The notes beneath the pieces were generated by a model. That model saw only the letters and a list, made by a program, of their open reading frames with translations. It did not search any database and was not told the origin of the DNA. Below are positions 20,251 to 50,600 of a stretch of 64,000 bases of DNA, piece by piece (position 1 is the stretch's first letter; each line of letters begins with the position of its first letter). The DNA comes from Mugil cephalus (taxonomy: Eukaryota > Chordata > Actinopteri > Mugiliformes > Mugilidae), in contig NC_061781.1 in assembly GCF_022458985.1 (NCBI RefSeq), positions 18,693,001 to 18,757,000 of the forward strand. The letters run 5' to 3'. Both the position numbers and the translations under genes were made by a program.

Positions 20251-23200
20251 GCATCTGCTCAACTCTGAGCCTTTACGGGACATATTAGTGGACACTAGAC
20301 ATTTCTTGCACTTTTAACACTGAGTCACATGTTTGTTTTATTGTCATTTGGAGATGAATGTTGTGCGTGGACATGTGTTTTGAGTGCTCTTTATTCACAC
20401 AGTTGCTTGAAAATTTTGTAAATTCATGTATATACAAGCTACCCCCCATTTTATATTATATTTTTCAAATATCTATACCTAGTTTTTTATTTTGTGTGCT
20501 ATATTACTTTTTCTACTGTTACTTTTACAGGTACAACAATATATTTCAGAGTGTATTGTACTATGTGTAACTGTGCATGTGACAAATAACCTATCTTATG
20601 TTTTTGTGTTGTGTTTTTGGCATCATGGTTTTTGTGTTACCTGTTAACTGCGGATAAATAATTAAAAAATACTCTTCAAACCTGTGAAATATTAAAACAT
20701 CCGCAGAGACCCACCGGGGCCGCTAACAGTTAGTTTGCTGGTTAATGTTGTCCATTGTTACAGTCGCATTATTCAGCAACACAATGCAACAAACGGGACA
20801 CAGCTGCTACTAGACTTATCCCTTTGGAAAGTCGCTCTAATCTCCCGTTAACTCGTTTTTTCCACCCTAACACGCCACGGTTAGCAATTAAAAACAAAAA
20901 CAAAAAACACAGAGAGAGAGAAGGACACGACTGCCTCTTCCACAAAACTCACCCGTTACGTGGGTTTGTTTCTGGAGTCGTTACCGGCTCCGGTGAACGG
21001 TTTCACCATGACACCATGTGCCCGTGTTTCCACTTTCTACCGGAGGTGCCACACTCACTCAACTCTCCTGACTTTTATTTGCGGAAGTGGGGTGGAGAAA
21101 AAAAAAAAAAAAAAGGAAAAGAAAACAATGTCACATGACCTCAAGGCCAAACTAATCGATTTCAGAGTGAGTAGATTCAAACACAGACCAAACTGTCGAG
21201 CACAGACCGATTAATCTGCATTTCAGCTTTTCTTTCTACACCAGTCGTGTGAAACGCATTTTAGTTCATTTGATCTGAAGCGGACTGGACAAATATCATA
21301 ACCTATCAACCGCACCTATAAGCAACGAGAACTATTTTTTTTCTATTTGTTTTAGTGCAAAGAAGAACAAGTAAATTAGGTCAATGTTTACATTTAATAA
21401 AGTGCAATTTGGGCACATTGCTGTCTGGTCTTTAGTGTTGGGTTTCAGTGTTGTGTTCTGTCCACTTCTCTGACTAAAACCATGGACAAATTAGGAACAG
21501 CAGTTATCATCATCATCAAAAAAAATTGCCATTTTTTTCTGTAATTTTCACGCTTTCCGAGTACATCTGGTGGCCCAGATTAGACCCTCTGGACACTTGT
21601 GTTCTACCACATTTAATAGTTTTTCTCCAACCGGTATAATGTGCAGCCTCTTATAAGGATTTATGTTCTCTGGAGTTTTCTGGGACTCAATTTTAAAAAT
21701 GATAGCCAGATGTCAACAAACAAATCAAAGTGAGATTGTGTTCTGCAGTTGAAATTTATAAATTGGCCCAGATTTTTAACCAAGGAAAATGTGTGTGTCT
21801 GATTTGTGTCTAGAAAAAATATTATTATTTAAAAAGGCTACTCTAAATGCCACCATATTATTTTCTGCAGTTGTTCTTGAGCTTTCCACAATAAATAATT
21901 GTGATCTTCACCAGCTGATGAAGTTAGCTCAGTTGAATAACATACTTTTGAAAACTTCTGTGCTTGTGGACATCTGAATACGGAGCTTATGTAAAACAAC
22001 CAAAGATCCAGGACACCTATTATATGGACCTCGATATGTTTAATAAGGGCCCGTTTCCAAGGTCAACAATGATCTTTAAGTCTCAAGCTATTTCCTGGAA
22101 GAAGAAAAAAATATCCAAGCTCAGGTTTGCTGTGAGGCAGCTTAGGGTCTGCATTTATTAAGCAATCTACAGAGTGCAAATGTAAAATCATCAGAGCAAA
22201 TAAAACGTATCATAGCGCGCCTTTGACACAAGCCTCAGACTCGGAATCTATGTAAATCCAGTAGCCGCTTCAGGACTTTAGAATATCTATTTACACCTGG
22301 GTTTGTTTGTGCATTGCACTTAAATAACCACAAATCGATTGCCACGCAGCAAACTTGGGGCATCTGGATCCGAGTCAAGCACCATTAATGTTCAACCTTG
22401 AAGTACTGTTATCTTTTTTTAGCCTGCACGGGAAATCCAAATCTAGATCGCGCTGGCTTAGTTAACCATTAAATATATTCAAAACAGGGTGAGTGTTTTC
22501 CATGTGTCCACTGTAACCTCATTTCAGCAGCAAATTAATAAAAACAAAACATTGTAATCTAAAGAAAAAAAAACAGATCCATGAGACATAAATGAGAAAA
22601 ATCCTGTTGTTGGATTTGCTCTGCGAAGGTTACGCTGCACAGAAAGGACCAATGACTATAACCTAAGAACCTTACTTATCTCTTTCTGATAAGATGCAGG
22701 AGTCGCTTTGCTCTTACACACAGAGAGGAAGTGAAGTAGGTTTTGATATTCAAGGAAGTTCAAGAGCATAAAAACTCTGAGATAACACTCGGAAACCATC
22801 AGTGCAAACAGCTCCTCACATTCACGCTCGTACAACTTTAAACAGCCACTGTATGTGCGAATCACAACACTTGCAAGCACGAAGGATCCAACGGCTAAAC
22901 AGCAAGTTTATTTTGGTTAGAATCAGAAACACAGATAATGTCCTGAGGGCGAGATGGGAGGAGACGTCCAAGTCTCCCTGACTGAGATATATAAATGAAA
23001 ATGGTTTGTGGCGTCCAGCGGGGAGTAATGAGTGGGAGAAATGGTGCGATACAATGTTCGGTGAATAAGTCTTGGAGGGGAGCAGTTGCTCTCAACAGCA
23101 GAGAGCAGCATTGACCGTTCCCATGGCAAACTCCAACAACAAGGAGACGACACATTACTGCAGCCAACGTCTCCCGCTCAAAGGTTCTCCAGTTGAGTTA

Positions 23201-23290
23201 TTTCTTTTTTTTCTATTCAATAAAACCTGGTTTTAATTGAAATGAAAAACAAAAGGCACAATGATTTTCAACTCATTCTTGTCTTTAATA
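20251..23290. other. Intergenic region between rcbtb1 and kpna3
   Basis: No supported gene. Open frames such as 20755-21138 and 22895-23167 lack recognisable domains or splice context. A repeat spans about 21395-21610, sharing GTGTTGTGTTCTGTCCACTT and GACAAATTAGGAA with 46445-46495. In human ARL11 and EBPL lie in this interval; I see neither. Confidence 0.55.
21395..21610. repeat. Dispersed repeat, copy 1 (related copy at 45955-46580)
   Basis: Shared landmarks in the same order: GCAATTTGGG, GCTGTCTG, CAGTGTTGTGTTCTGTCCAC, GGACAAATTAGGAA and the AGATTAGACCC/AGTTTAGACCC end. The other copy is next to the hAT-like element upstream of kpna3, so both are probably internal parts of that transposon family. 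Confidence 0.55.
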
Positions 23291-23299
23291 TGCACAAGA

Positions 23300-25883
23300 G
23301 TTGAAAGCATCAATGAGCCACCTTAAAGAGAAGAATTCAATCTAAAATTTATAAAAAGATATAAACAATCAGAGGCCAAAACGCTGTCTGTTGCTTTTTC
23401 CTTTATTATTTTATTTAAAACAACTTTTCATTTAGCAAGTAAAAATCTTGCAACAAACATAAGCTTGTATCCAATTTGGATACAAGGCAACGAAATTGTA
23501 AATCTTTAAAGTGGCTCGGTCTAGTCTGCTAGTTCATGACTGTACACCCTCTCTATAGTTTTGTTCAGTAATAAACAGCTAGTCCCAAAAACAAGCCTGG
23601 GCTGCTCTTAACAACCCCACCCCAATATTTAAAACCCCAGTGTGACCCTACCCCCCACCCCCACCCCCAAACCAACCCTCACTCCGACCCCCCCCACTCT
23701 AAGTAGTTAGCAGCCAACCGGGGAGGGGCGTCCAAAAAGTCTTCGAGAGGGCTAGGGTTCGGGATTAAAGGGCGACACCTTAAAACTCCCCGAACCCACG
23801 CACCGACTGGGACGGTACTTTTTTTTTTTTTTTTTTTTTTTTTAAATCTTTAAAAACAGCCCGTCACCACTACGAAGAGAAAAGAAAACAGCCTGTTCCG
23901 ATTCACAATACATACGCAAGTCAAAAGTAAAACAGTAAAAGAAATATTGCTTCAAAAAAAAAAAAAAGAAAAAAGAAAAAAGAACCCTCCCCAGCCATCT
24001 GTGACAGTTACCGTCCGTCCAATGACTGTGTCCGCTGCAGCAGCTTTGTACAGGCTTTATGTAAATATATTCATATATTCATTAGGAGAGGTACAGATCA
24101 CGTTTGTTGTGTTGTCGTTTTTTTTTTTTTGTACAATTATTCAAATTGAGCGATGACACGTGACCTTTTCATCGAAAGTAGTTAAGTACTGTAAAGATCA
24201 GGACCTGTACTCCTCTTATAAGTCTTCAGCGAGTATAGGTCCCTTTCTGCAGGCAGACATCGTTATGCCTCTCTGACGTGTGCATAAGACTGAAGAAAAA
24301 AAAAAAAAAGAAAAAAAAAAGTAAAAATAGACATAAGGAAGTTCCACAGACTCAACCAGGAGAAACATGAAACTATTATTTGTGTAAAGAGAGAATTTAA
24401 AAAAAAAAAAAAATAATAAAAAATTAAAATAACCTTAAGGTCACATGAGCAAATCAGGACGATTTTCTTCTTTTTTTTTTGTTAAACGCCCTCCCCAACC
24501 CCTTTTACGAGTTTCACATTACAGGGGAGTCCCGAGCCAACAGTTCTCCGGGGTCACGGGATGTGACCGAGCTCAGATGGATGTCCTGTGAACGGGGATG
24601 AACGCTACAGCAGACCGTGTTCCTCTTCTCATAATAAGTCTCTGCGCCTTCACCCGAAGGTGCTTCCTCCCCAGGTGTTCACATCCCAAAAAAAAAAAAA
24701 ATTAAAAATTAAATAAAAATAAAAAAAAAAGTCGCTCTGCTGAATTAGTCGTAGACAGTAAAGCAGGTCTTACATTTGAAAAAAAATATATATTAAATTA
24801 ATTATGGCATTTTTTTTTCACATTTTCTGATGATTTTCTTTTTAAAAACAAACATGAAGTTTGAGAATTCAACTGAGGTCACGTTAAAAATAAGTGACGA
24901 CGTCGAGTCAGAAGTCCCGTCAGTCAGTTTGCCACGGAGTCCTCTTATTTATTTCATGTTTTTTTTTTTTTTTTTTTATTTTGCCTCGGAGCCCTTTCAC
25001 CCCCTCCACCTGCCCAAGGACTCTCCTGGGTGGGCAGCGGGGGTCCGTGGTTAATCATGGCTTAGCTCTGGGATTAACTCTTTAAACTGGGTGGGAGAGA
25101 GAGAGAGGGGTAAATCGGTGTTGCCTGGCCACCAGAGAAAACAGTGTGACTACGTGTGCTGACGCTGTGTCATGTCAGTGTGCGTGCGCGCGCGCGTGGG
25201 TGAAGTAACACCAGAGGACAATCCAGGGGAGGGGAAAGCACAAAATTAAACCACAAACAAACAGCAGTATTTCTTCCCCCCGTTAGTGATATGACGCCTT
25301 CTAACAGAAGTATGCACACAAATCCTAAGTGTCAAAAGGTATGTGTATATATATGAGAGTGTGTGTGTGTGCGTACAGGTGTCTGAACGTGTGCTTGTGT
25401 TTTTTTTGTTGTTTTTTTTTTGTCTTCGTGAAGAATCAACATTTGGCAATTACGTCTTGCCCCCGAAGGCTTTTCGCTTCCTTCTGGTTTTGTTTTTGTG
25501 TGATACTTAGAAGCACTGGCAGAGAATCCTCCTGATGCCGGATGGTGACAGTGTCTTTTTTTGAATAACCAGGACTCCTGTGAAGGGTTTCAGTGTTCTG
25601 TGAAGGATGACCGTTTAAAAATAAAGGAAAAACGGAAAAAAAAATAAAAAAAAAAAAAAAAAAAAAAGCAAAAACAATAAACACCCCACAGTGCAGAGAG
25701 GTGGGTCGCAGGTAAACACTTCAGTGGTGAGTTTCCGTGTTGAAGTGATGTAAGTAAATCCGTCCGTACCAGGTTGCCAGATTGGAGGAGAGATGGATGA
25801 ATGTCTGGGGTGATTACAGAGTACCCGTGCAACTGGTTGAACCAAACATCCTGGGTTTTTTTCTTTCTTTTTTCTTTTTTTTT
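23300..25883 (-). other. kpna3: Probable long kpna3 3' UTR
   Basis: This stretch follows the kpna3 stop on the minus strand. It is rich in mononucleotide runs (for example 23819-23843 and 25636-25667) and has no supported gene. The plus-strand TTTATT near 23401-23417 yields AATAAA on the minus strand and is a plausible polyadenylation signal. Mammalian KPNA3 also has a 3' UTR of more than 2 kb. Reading frames here are mostly translations of homopolymers. Confidence 0.5.
23646..23668 (-). promoter_or_regulatory. G-quadruplex motif in the kpna3 3' UTR
   Basis: On the minus strand there are four G runs of 5, 5, 6 and 3 separated by loops of 1, 1 and 2 nt. This is a textbook short-loop G4 pattern, and it would be present in the mRNA if the 3' UTR reaches this far. 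Confidence 0.6.
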
Positions 25884-44433
<18,550 letters not shown>

Positions 44434-44604
44434 GGCTGTACGAGGTTTAGCTATTACTCCGGCTTTCGGAATCTCCTCGGTGAAAAGACGAGGCTCGGCG
44501 GCTCCTGAGAGAGGAGGGGGAGGAAGAGGAGGAGAGGAAGGGGAGGAGGAGTCGACACATAGCTGCTGTCTGGCCTGTCCCGGTTTCCACGACTTCCTCT
44601 ACCG
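44434..44604 (-). promoter_or_regulatory. kpna3: kpna3 5' UTR and proximal promoter
   Basis: A C+G-rich stretch with a polypurine run on the plus strand (about 44501-44552) lies directly upstream of the kpna3 ATG (44433). It is cut off by an hAT-like element whose left end is at 44605, leaving about 170 bp between ATG and transposon. The position is inferred from the coding start. Confidence 0.5.
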
Positions 44605-44848
44605 CAGGGGTGTCAAACTCATTTTTAGTTTAGGGCCACATTCAGCCCAGTTTGCTCTCAAAATACCATCGATAACAACCAATAATAACCTGTGAGCAGG
44701 TGCGATCCTAGGCTCAGAGCTCTGTGGGGTGCCTTATTGTCGAACTACACAAAGCTGTCATTTGTTTTTGTTTTGTTTTGTTTTTAATTAAAATTAGAAT
44801 TAGAATTAGATTTAGAATTAGACATTAGTATAATGACAATAAAGGGCA

Positions 44849-44908
44849 TTCCATTCCATTCTATTCTATTCTATTCTATTCTATTCTATTCTATTCTATT
44901 CTATTCTA
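44849..44908 (+). repeat. (ATTCT)n microsatellite
   Basis: About eleven pentanucleotide units, flanked on both sides by short TAGAAT-type repeats. It lies inside the hAT-like element. Confidence 0.95.
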
Positions 44909-44975
44909 GAATTAGAATTAGAATGAGTAAAAACCTTTATTTGTCTCCCACAATGGGCAAGTATTGTACTGAATT

Positions 44976-44977
44976 GA

Positions 44978-45049
<72 letters not shown>
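44976..45049 (+). repeat. (GAAA)n microsatellite
   Basis: About eighteen tetranucleotide units. It produces a spurious open frame of repeated KERK. Confidence 0.95.
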
Positions 45050-45050
<1 letters not shown>

Positions 45051-45714
45051 TGCATTTAACTGAGAATATGAAGTAGGAACAATAAGTGCAAAACAAACTT
45101 AAATAGTGATAGACAACCCTGCCTAATAGACGACATCATTTAAGTTTAAACCACTTACTTTCTACCATTGTGGTCTCTTTTTCATCATCTTATCGCAGAC
45201 AAATTTTCAAAAAAAAATAAAAAAAAATGTAATTCTTATTTTTCAGAATCAGAATTTTCAGGAAGAAACCAAACAAAATTATTCCCTACAGGCAATTAGG
45301 AGGGCAAAGAGCATACATAAAACTAACAGTGGACAAACTATTAACATTGACAAATTGCAGTCTTCTATGTCATTTTTGCACCTTGTAAATTCATGCACCG
45401 GGCCAGATTAGATCCCATAGCAGGCCGCTTTTGGCCTGTGGGCTGTATGTTTGACACCTGTGCACTAGCTTATATTCACTGACAAAAACAAATCTTTTGC
45501 ACATTTCAAAATATTTGACATAAATAACATCACTGCCTTAAACATAAAGATGACATAGATGCCATTTGCTGACTCATTCTGTCTCCATTACAGTTGTATG
45601 TATGTAAAAATGGCCACTGTGTCACTTCGCAAACTCACGCTGTGGGCCATATGTTTAACACCTGTGCTCTACGCAGTAGTAAGGTAGGGTGGGCAAAAGC
45701 AGTTTATTTTGTAC

Positions 45715-45812
45715 AATGGCACTGCGATAGATGGGAGACCTGTCCAGGGTGTACCCCTCCTCTAACCTGATGACAGCTGCGATAGGTTCTGGGACAAAGT
45801 TCAGGGCTGTTT
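45715..45812 (+). repeat. SINE/LINE-tail fragment
   Basis: GACCTGTCCAGGGTGTACCC followed by GATGACAGCTGCGATAGG matches a very abundant fish short interspersed repeat (consensus GGCGACCTGTCCAGGGTGTA with AGCTGGGATAGGCTCCAG). The fragment at 51225-51350 is the upstream part of the same consensus. Confidence 0.7.
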
Positions 45813-45954
45813 GAGCTCCCCTAAAAAATGGACTAGACACATCTGTGCCTATAAGTAACGACAACTCCAGAATTTTTCCATCTGTGTTAGTCTTAAGAAG
45901 AACAAGTTAATCAGATTTAATAAACTATCCTTTTAAAAAATGTCATTTCTTAAG

Positions 45955-46580
45955 AAATATAAGCGCAATTTGGGAACATAGCTGTCTGCTGTTTAGACTT
46001 GAATGATTCACAAGGGAAATTACTTGGTCACAGCATTTACTTGCACATAAAAACGCTCTTAAATACCACAAGTAAAAAGAAAGATAAAATAAGATTAAAA
46101 TAAAAGTATTAGCTAGTAAAATAAAATAGAAAATTGCATTAGCAAAATATGTACAGAATTATCACTGTAAACAAAGTTACAAAAACAAATGGTGGGCAAA
46201 ACAGCGCTTATACTATTTTATTTTTACTTGTGTTTTTTTATGAGCAAATAATCTACTGTGACCAAGCAACAGTGGCCTGGATCTTGTCTCATGCCTTGTC
46301 CACTGAGGGAGGGATTCAAACTCCAACACCCAAGAGCGTGTCCCCATCCACCTGTAGAGCCTTAAAAGTCAGGCACAGACGCACTGTGGCCCAGGACGTC
46401 TGCATACAGCCAGGTCTCAGCAAAACACAAAACACTGCTCATGGTTCTCAGTGTTGTGTTCTGTCCACTTCTCTAACTGGACAAATTAGGAATAACAGTT
46501 ACTTCCATTGAAAAATTGCAGTCTTCTATGTAATTGTCTATGTAATGTAATTTTTGCACTTTGTAAGTTCATGCCAGTTT
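45955..46580. repeat. Dispersed repeat, copy 2
   Basis: Related to 21395-21610 as described there. It also shares TTGCAGTCTTCTATGT with 45356-45371 inside the hAT-like element, so this is probably a second, older transposon of that family. Confidence 0.5.
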
Positions 46581-46669
46581 AGACCCGCTCTACAGCCCTA
46601 CGCAATCACATGAAAGCAACACTGATCATGAAAATCAACCAACACTTGCAACTAAAGAGACGAGACAGA

Positions 46670-47621
46670 AAACTGATGCTTCAAGACACAAAGGTTTTAC
46701 TGAATCAACAATGTTTGAATTTGTACAATACCATCATTAGTGCAAAACATAGACAAGCATTTGAAATATTTGACTGTCACACTTGAGCAGCAGATATGCA
46801 ATGCCAACACAACACAACAGATTGACATTTCAGTCTCCTACTCTGAGACATCCAGCACCAGATTTCAGGATGAAAACAGGCCGGTTCAGGTAATCGATTG
46901 AGAAATGACTCTTAGTGTCCACAATTTAAAAGAGATATTTCAGTTTTTTGAGCGAAAACCATCCTCACACCAGATGTCCCCTGGAAGGTGAACCAGTTTA
47001 CAGATTAGTATTTTAAACCCTCTATGTACTAACTAAAATGAATACACTGACATGAAAGGAAAGTCCACAAACACTTGTTTGTGTCCAAAAAAACATGATT
47101 TGACCAGAAAGATATGTCACTTTAATCAGAGAATAAAATAAATACAAATAAATATGGGTGTATTCTGGGATGTCAGTATGCCATTTAGGAGGTTACACAT
47201 TCAAAAACATGAGCACAGAGCGATGTCAATAAAACATGGCTTCTGATCCTGAATAATGGGAACCTTTAAACAAGTGCAACGTCCATTGTTTGGTATCTAT
47301 ACACATGTGGTGGACGAAAGCAGCAACAGAGAGTTGTTCAGTTAATACAGACGGACAGCCACTGACTTTCCTTCAGCGCGGACTGTAACAGCCCATCACA
47401 GCCCAACAGTGACCACAAACCCCAACTTCTTCAAAGACACTCCTAAGGTTGATTCAGAGCAGCAGCAGAGAGAGGCAGAGTAATCACGGGAAACAAAACA
47501 AGACGCATTCAAGCCACATATATAATGATAATATCCAATCAAGGTCAAACGGTAGTGTCACAGAGGTTGCGATGGGATATAGAGGAAGGCGACGACATGA
47601 CGAGAGGCTGAAGGGCTTCCT
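46670..47621 (-). other. spryd7: Probable spryd7 3' UTR
   Basis: Directly follows the spryd7 stop on the minus strand and is free of recognised repeats, in contrast to the sequence below 46600. A variant signal AGTAAA (minus strand, 46701-46696) is a possible polyadenylation site. Confidence 0.4.
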
Positions 47622-50600
47622 TTAGAAGATTTGTTGTTCAAAGAGGATCTTTTCAAATCCCTGTGGGGGTGTGTGATAGAAGTCACTAAACTGGCAGTCT
47701 AAGATGGCACTGTCATCCACTGCAACAGAAGGTAAAGACACAAGAAAAGGTTAGACACTGTTAACACAAGTTAACCTCTTATTAAACATTTATACTTTTG
47801 ATTACATCTTAGATTTTGTCCCCACAGAATCAAAGACCTTAACGTCCTTAGAGGCTCTTCATTATAAGAGACTTGTTAACAGCGTGACCAAATAACACTC
47901 GCACTTTCACCACATCTCGTTTTAAATATCATCATGTCACGCTCATCTCAAATTATCAGATTGAACTGTGGTAGCAGCAGAGGGAATGTTTTTTATTTTT
48001 TTTTATCAGAAACCATCTCAAAGTCATATCACTCACTTGCCAGTTTATTAGGTACACTAGTGAAAACAAAATGCCTTTTAATGTGACAGTCTTACACTAA
48101 ATCTTAGCTTCATGTTGATTACGACATCCAGTATTTAAATTAGCTGTCGATTAAACAGTGTTTTCACTTTGGAAGCTGTGGTTTTAATACTATTCAATTG
48201 TGTCGCGTTGCACTGACACATGTTTATATTATTCTGACGACCCTGTTTTTAGCAGTGACAGAAACAGAAACACTTTGGACTTGAACAACATCACAAACTA
48301 TATCCTACAAAATGACCATAGAGTTGAATGATCACCGTTTTTACATTGTTTTAACATAAACTGAACACAGTCACAAAAAAAAAGGAATTAATACATTTGT
48401 TTTCACTAGTGTACCTGAAGAACTGGCATGAGAACGTATATCCCACATTCAAACTATATTTACAGCATAATTGAGTCATGAGTTTTAGATTGCTTGTAAA
48501 TGATGCCTGAACATACGTCACCAGCACTGGATAAAATAAGAATGCAGTGATTTGTTTTCAGAGATCAACGACAGTTGTTTTGTGTAAATACAGATAAAAC
48601 TCAAAGAACCTGATTAGAGAGAGTGAACATCAGAGGCATTAGATAACACATGCATCCATAGAGATTTCATGGAAAGCACGAGTGGAGTATTTTCTTTTCA
48701 CAATAAGCAATGCAATTTTAGCAAGTGCTGAAATAGTGAAATGACAACTCTATAGGAAAAGGAGCTGAGCAAACATCCAGCGCAGGGACGGGAACATGCA
48801 AAGCTGAGCATGAGAACAAACATTTTACACCTTTTCTTTCAGTGGATTGTACTTATTAGTTCAAGATCAAGTGGAGAAGAGAAGCCAGTCAGTGCAAGCG
48901 TTTCACTTGAATAAAACCTGCCTATCTTGATTCTCTATGGCAAAACTGCCCGTTTCTGAAGAAGATTATAGTTTGATTGTTTATATAACTCACTGCTTGG
49001 ATGAGTGGAAGCTGTTTGTGGTGAAATATTCACATAAAACCCACTCTATTCATAGTGTGACATGAGAAGCGATATGTAAAACTGTACAAATACACCCCTC
49101 TAGTGGAATAAAATTGTAACTGCAATTAAGGCTGTGCCGAAGGCAACACTAACTACAAAAATGTGTATTAATCATCATCAGAAGTAAATTCTGCAAAAGG
49201 TGATTGTGAAATACTGGTAGTGAACACATGAAACTAATAAACTTACCATAAACAACTGGGTACACAGTGCCTCGGATCCCTGAGGCAGGACAATGCATGT
49301 TCTTTCCATTCAGATATAAATTCAGCTCCACGTGGTCATATGTGATGCCCTGAGGAACACAAACACATATGTAAACACACTGAACCTGCTTTTATAATCT
49401 TTTTAATTAAAACTTCCTTTCTCAGCCCAGTTCGCCACATGTTGAATCTGTAACATGTTTAAAGATAAGGAGGGAGCAAGACAGAAACTAAACTAAATGT
49501 ACAGGTGCTGGCCAGTAAATTAGAATATCATCAAAAAGTTGAATTATTTCAGTAATTCCATTCAAAAGGTGAAACTTGTATACTGTATACTTTCCTTCCA
49601 CACATAGTGATATATTTCAAGTGTTTATTCATTTTCATTTTTATTATTACAACTGACAGCTAATGAAAACACCAAATTCAGTATCTCAGAAAATTAGAAT
49701 ATTCTGAAAAGGCTCAATATAGAAGACACCTGGTGCCACACTAATCAGCTGATTAACTCAAAACACCTGCAAAGGCCTTTAAAAGGTTCCTCAGTCTTGT
49801 TCTGAAGGCTCCACAATCATGGGGAAGACTTCTGACTTAACAGTTGTCCAAAAGACGACCATTGACACCTTGTACAAGGAGGGCAAGACACAAAAGTTGA
49901 TTGCTAAAGAAGCTGGCTGTTCGCAGAGCTATGTGTCCAAGCACATTAACAGACAGGCGAAGGGACGGAAAAAATGTGGTAGAAAAAAGTGTACAAGCTC
50001 TAGGGATAACCGCACCCTGCAGAGAATTGTGACGACAAACCCATTCAAAAATGTGGGGGAGATCCACAAAGAGTGGACTGCAGCTGGAGTCAGCGCTTCA
50101 AGAACCACCACGAAGAGACGCATGAAAGACATGGGATTCAGCTGTCGCATTCCGTGTGTCAAGCCACTCTTGAACAAGAAACAGCGTAAGAAGCGTCTCG
50201 CCTGGGCCAGGCGAGACGGGTGGTCCAAAGTTATGTTTTCTGATGAAAGCAAATTTTGCATTTCCTTTGGAAATCAAGGACCCAGAGTCTGGAGGAAGAG
50301 CGGAGAAGCACAGAATCCACGTTGCATGAGGTCCAGTGTAAAGTTTCCACCGTCAGTGATGGTGTGGGGTGCCATGTCATCTGCCGGTGTTGGCCCACTC
50401 TGTTTCCTGAGGTCCAAGGTCAATGCAGCTGTCTACCAGGAAGTTTTAGAGCACTTCATGCTTCCTGCTGCTGACCAACTTTATGGAGATGCAGATTTCA
50501 CTTTTCAACAGGACTTGGCACCTGCACACAGTGCCAAAACCACCAGTACCTGGTTCAAGGACCATGGTATCCCTGTCCTTGATTGGCCAGCAAACTCGCC

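Larger units (their letters stand above)
44605..45666. mobile_element. hAT-like non-autonomous element upstream of kpna3
   Basis: The left end CAGGGGTGTCAAACTCATTT is the inverted match of GTTTAACACCTGTG at the right end; a second inner right end ATGTTTGACACCTGTG lies at 45447-45462. Flanks CTCTACCG and CTCTACGC match at 6 of 8 bases, fitting an aged 8-bp target duplication as made by hAT elements. The ends match a family very common in fish. There is no transposase. Two microsatellites are embedded. Confidence 0.65.

Noticed and set aside
20755-21138. 127-codon plus-strand frame between rcbtb1 and kpna3
   Set aside because: Low-complexity Lys tail from an A run, no domain, no splice or homology support.
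22895-23167. 90-codon minus-strand frame
   Set aside because: No recognisable domain; an overlapping frame in a second phase is equally long, typical of chance.
25436-25845. Phe-rich minus-strand frames
   Set aside because: Translations of the long A run at 25636-25667 in the kpna3 3' UTR.
44976-45049. Possible CRISPR-like or satellite array
   Set aside because: Simple tetranucleotide repeat without spacers, in a vertebrate genome.
44833-45096. Frames rich in KERK or FLSF
   Set aside because: Translations of the (GAAA)n microsatellite on either strand.
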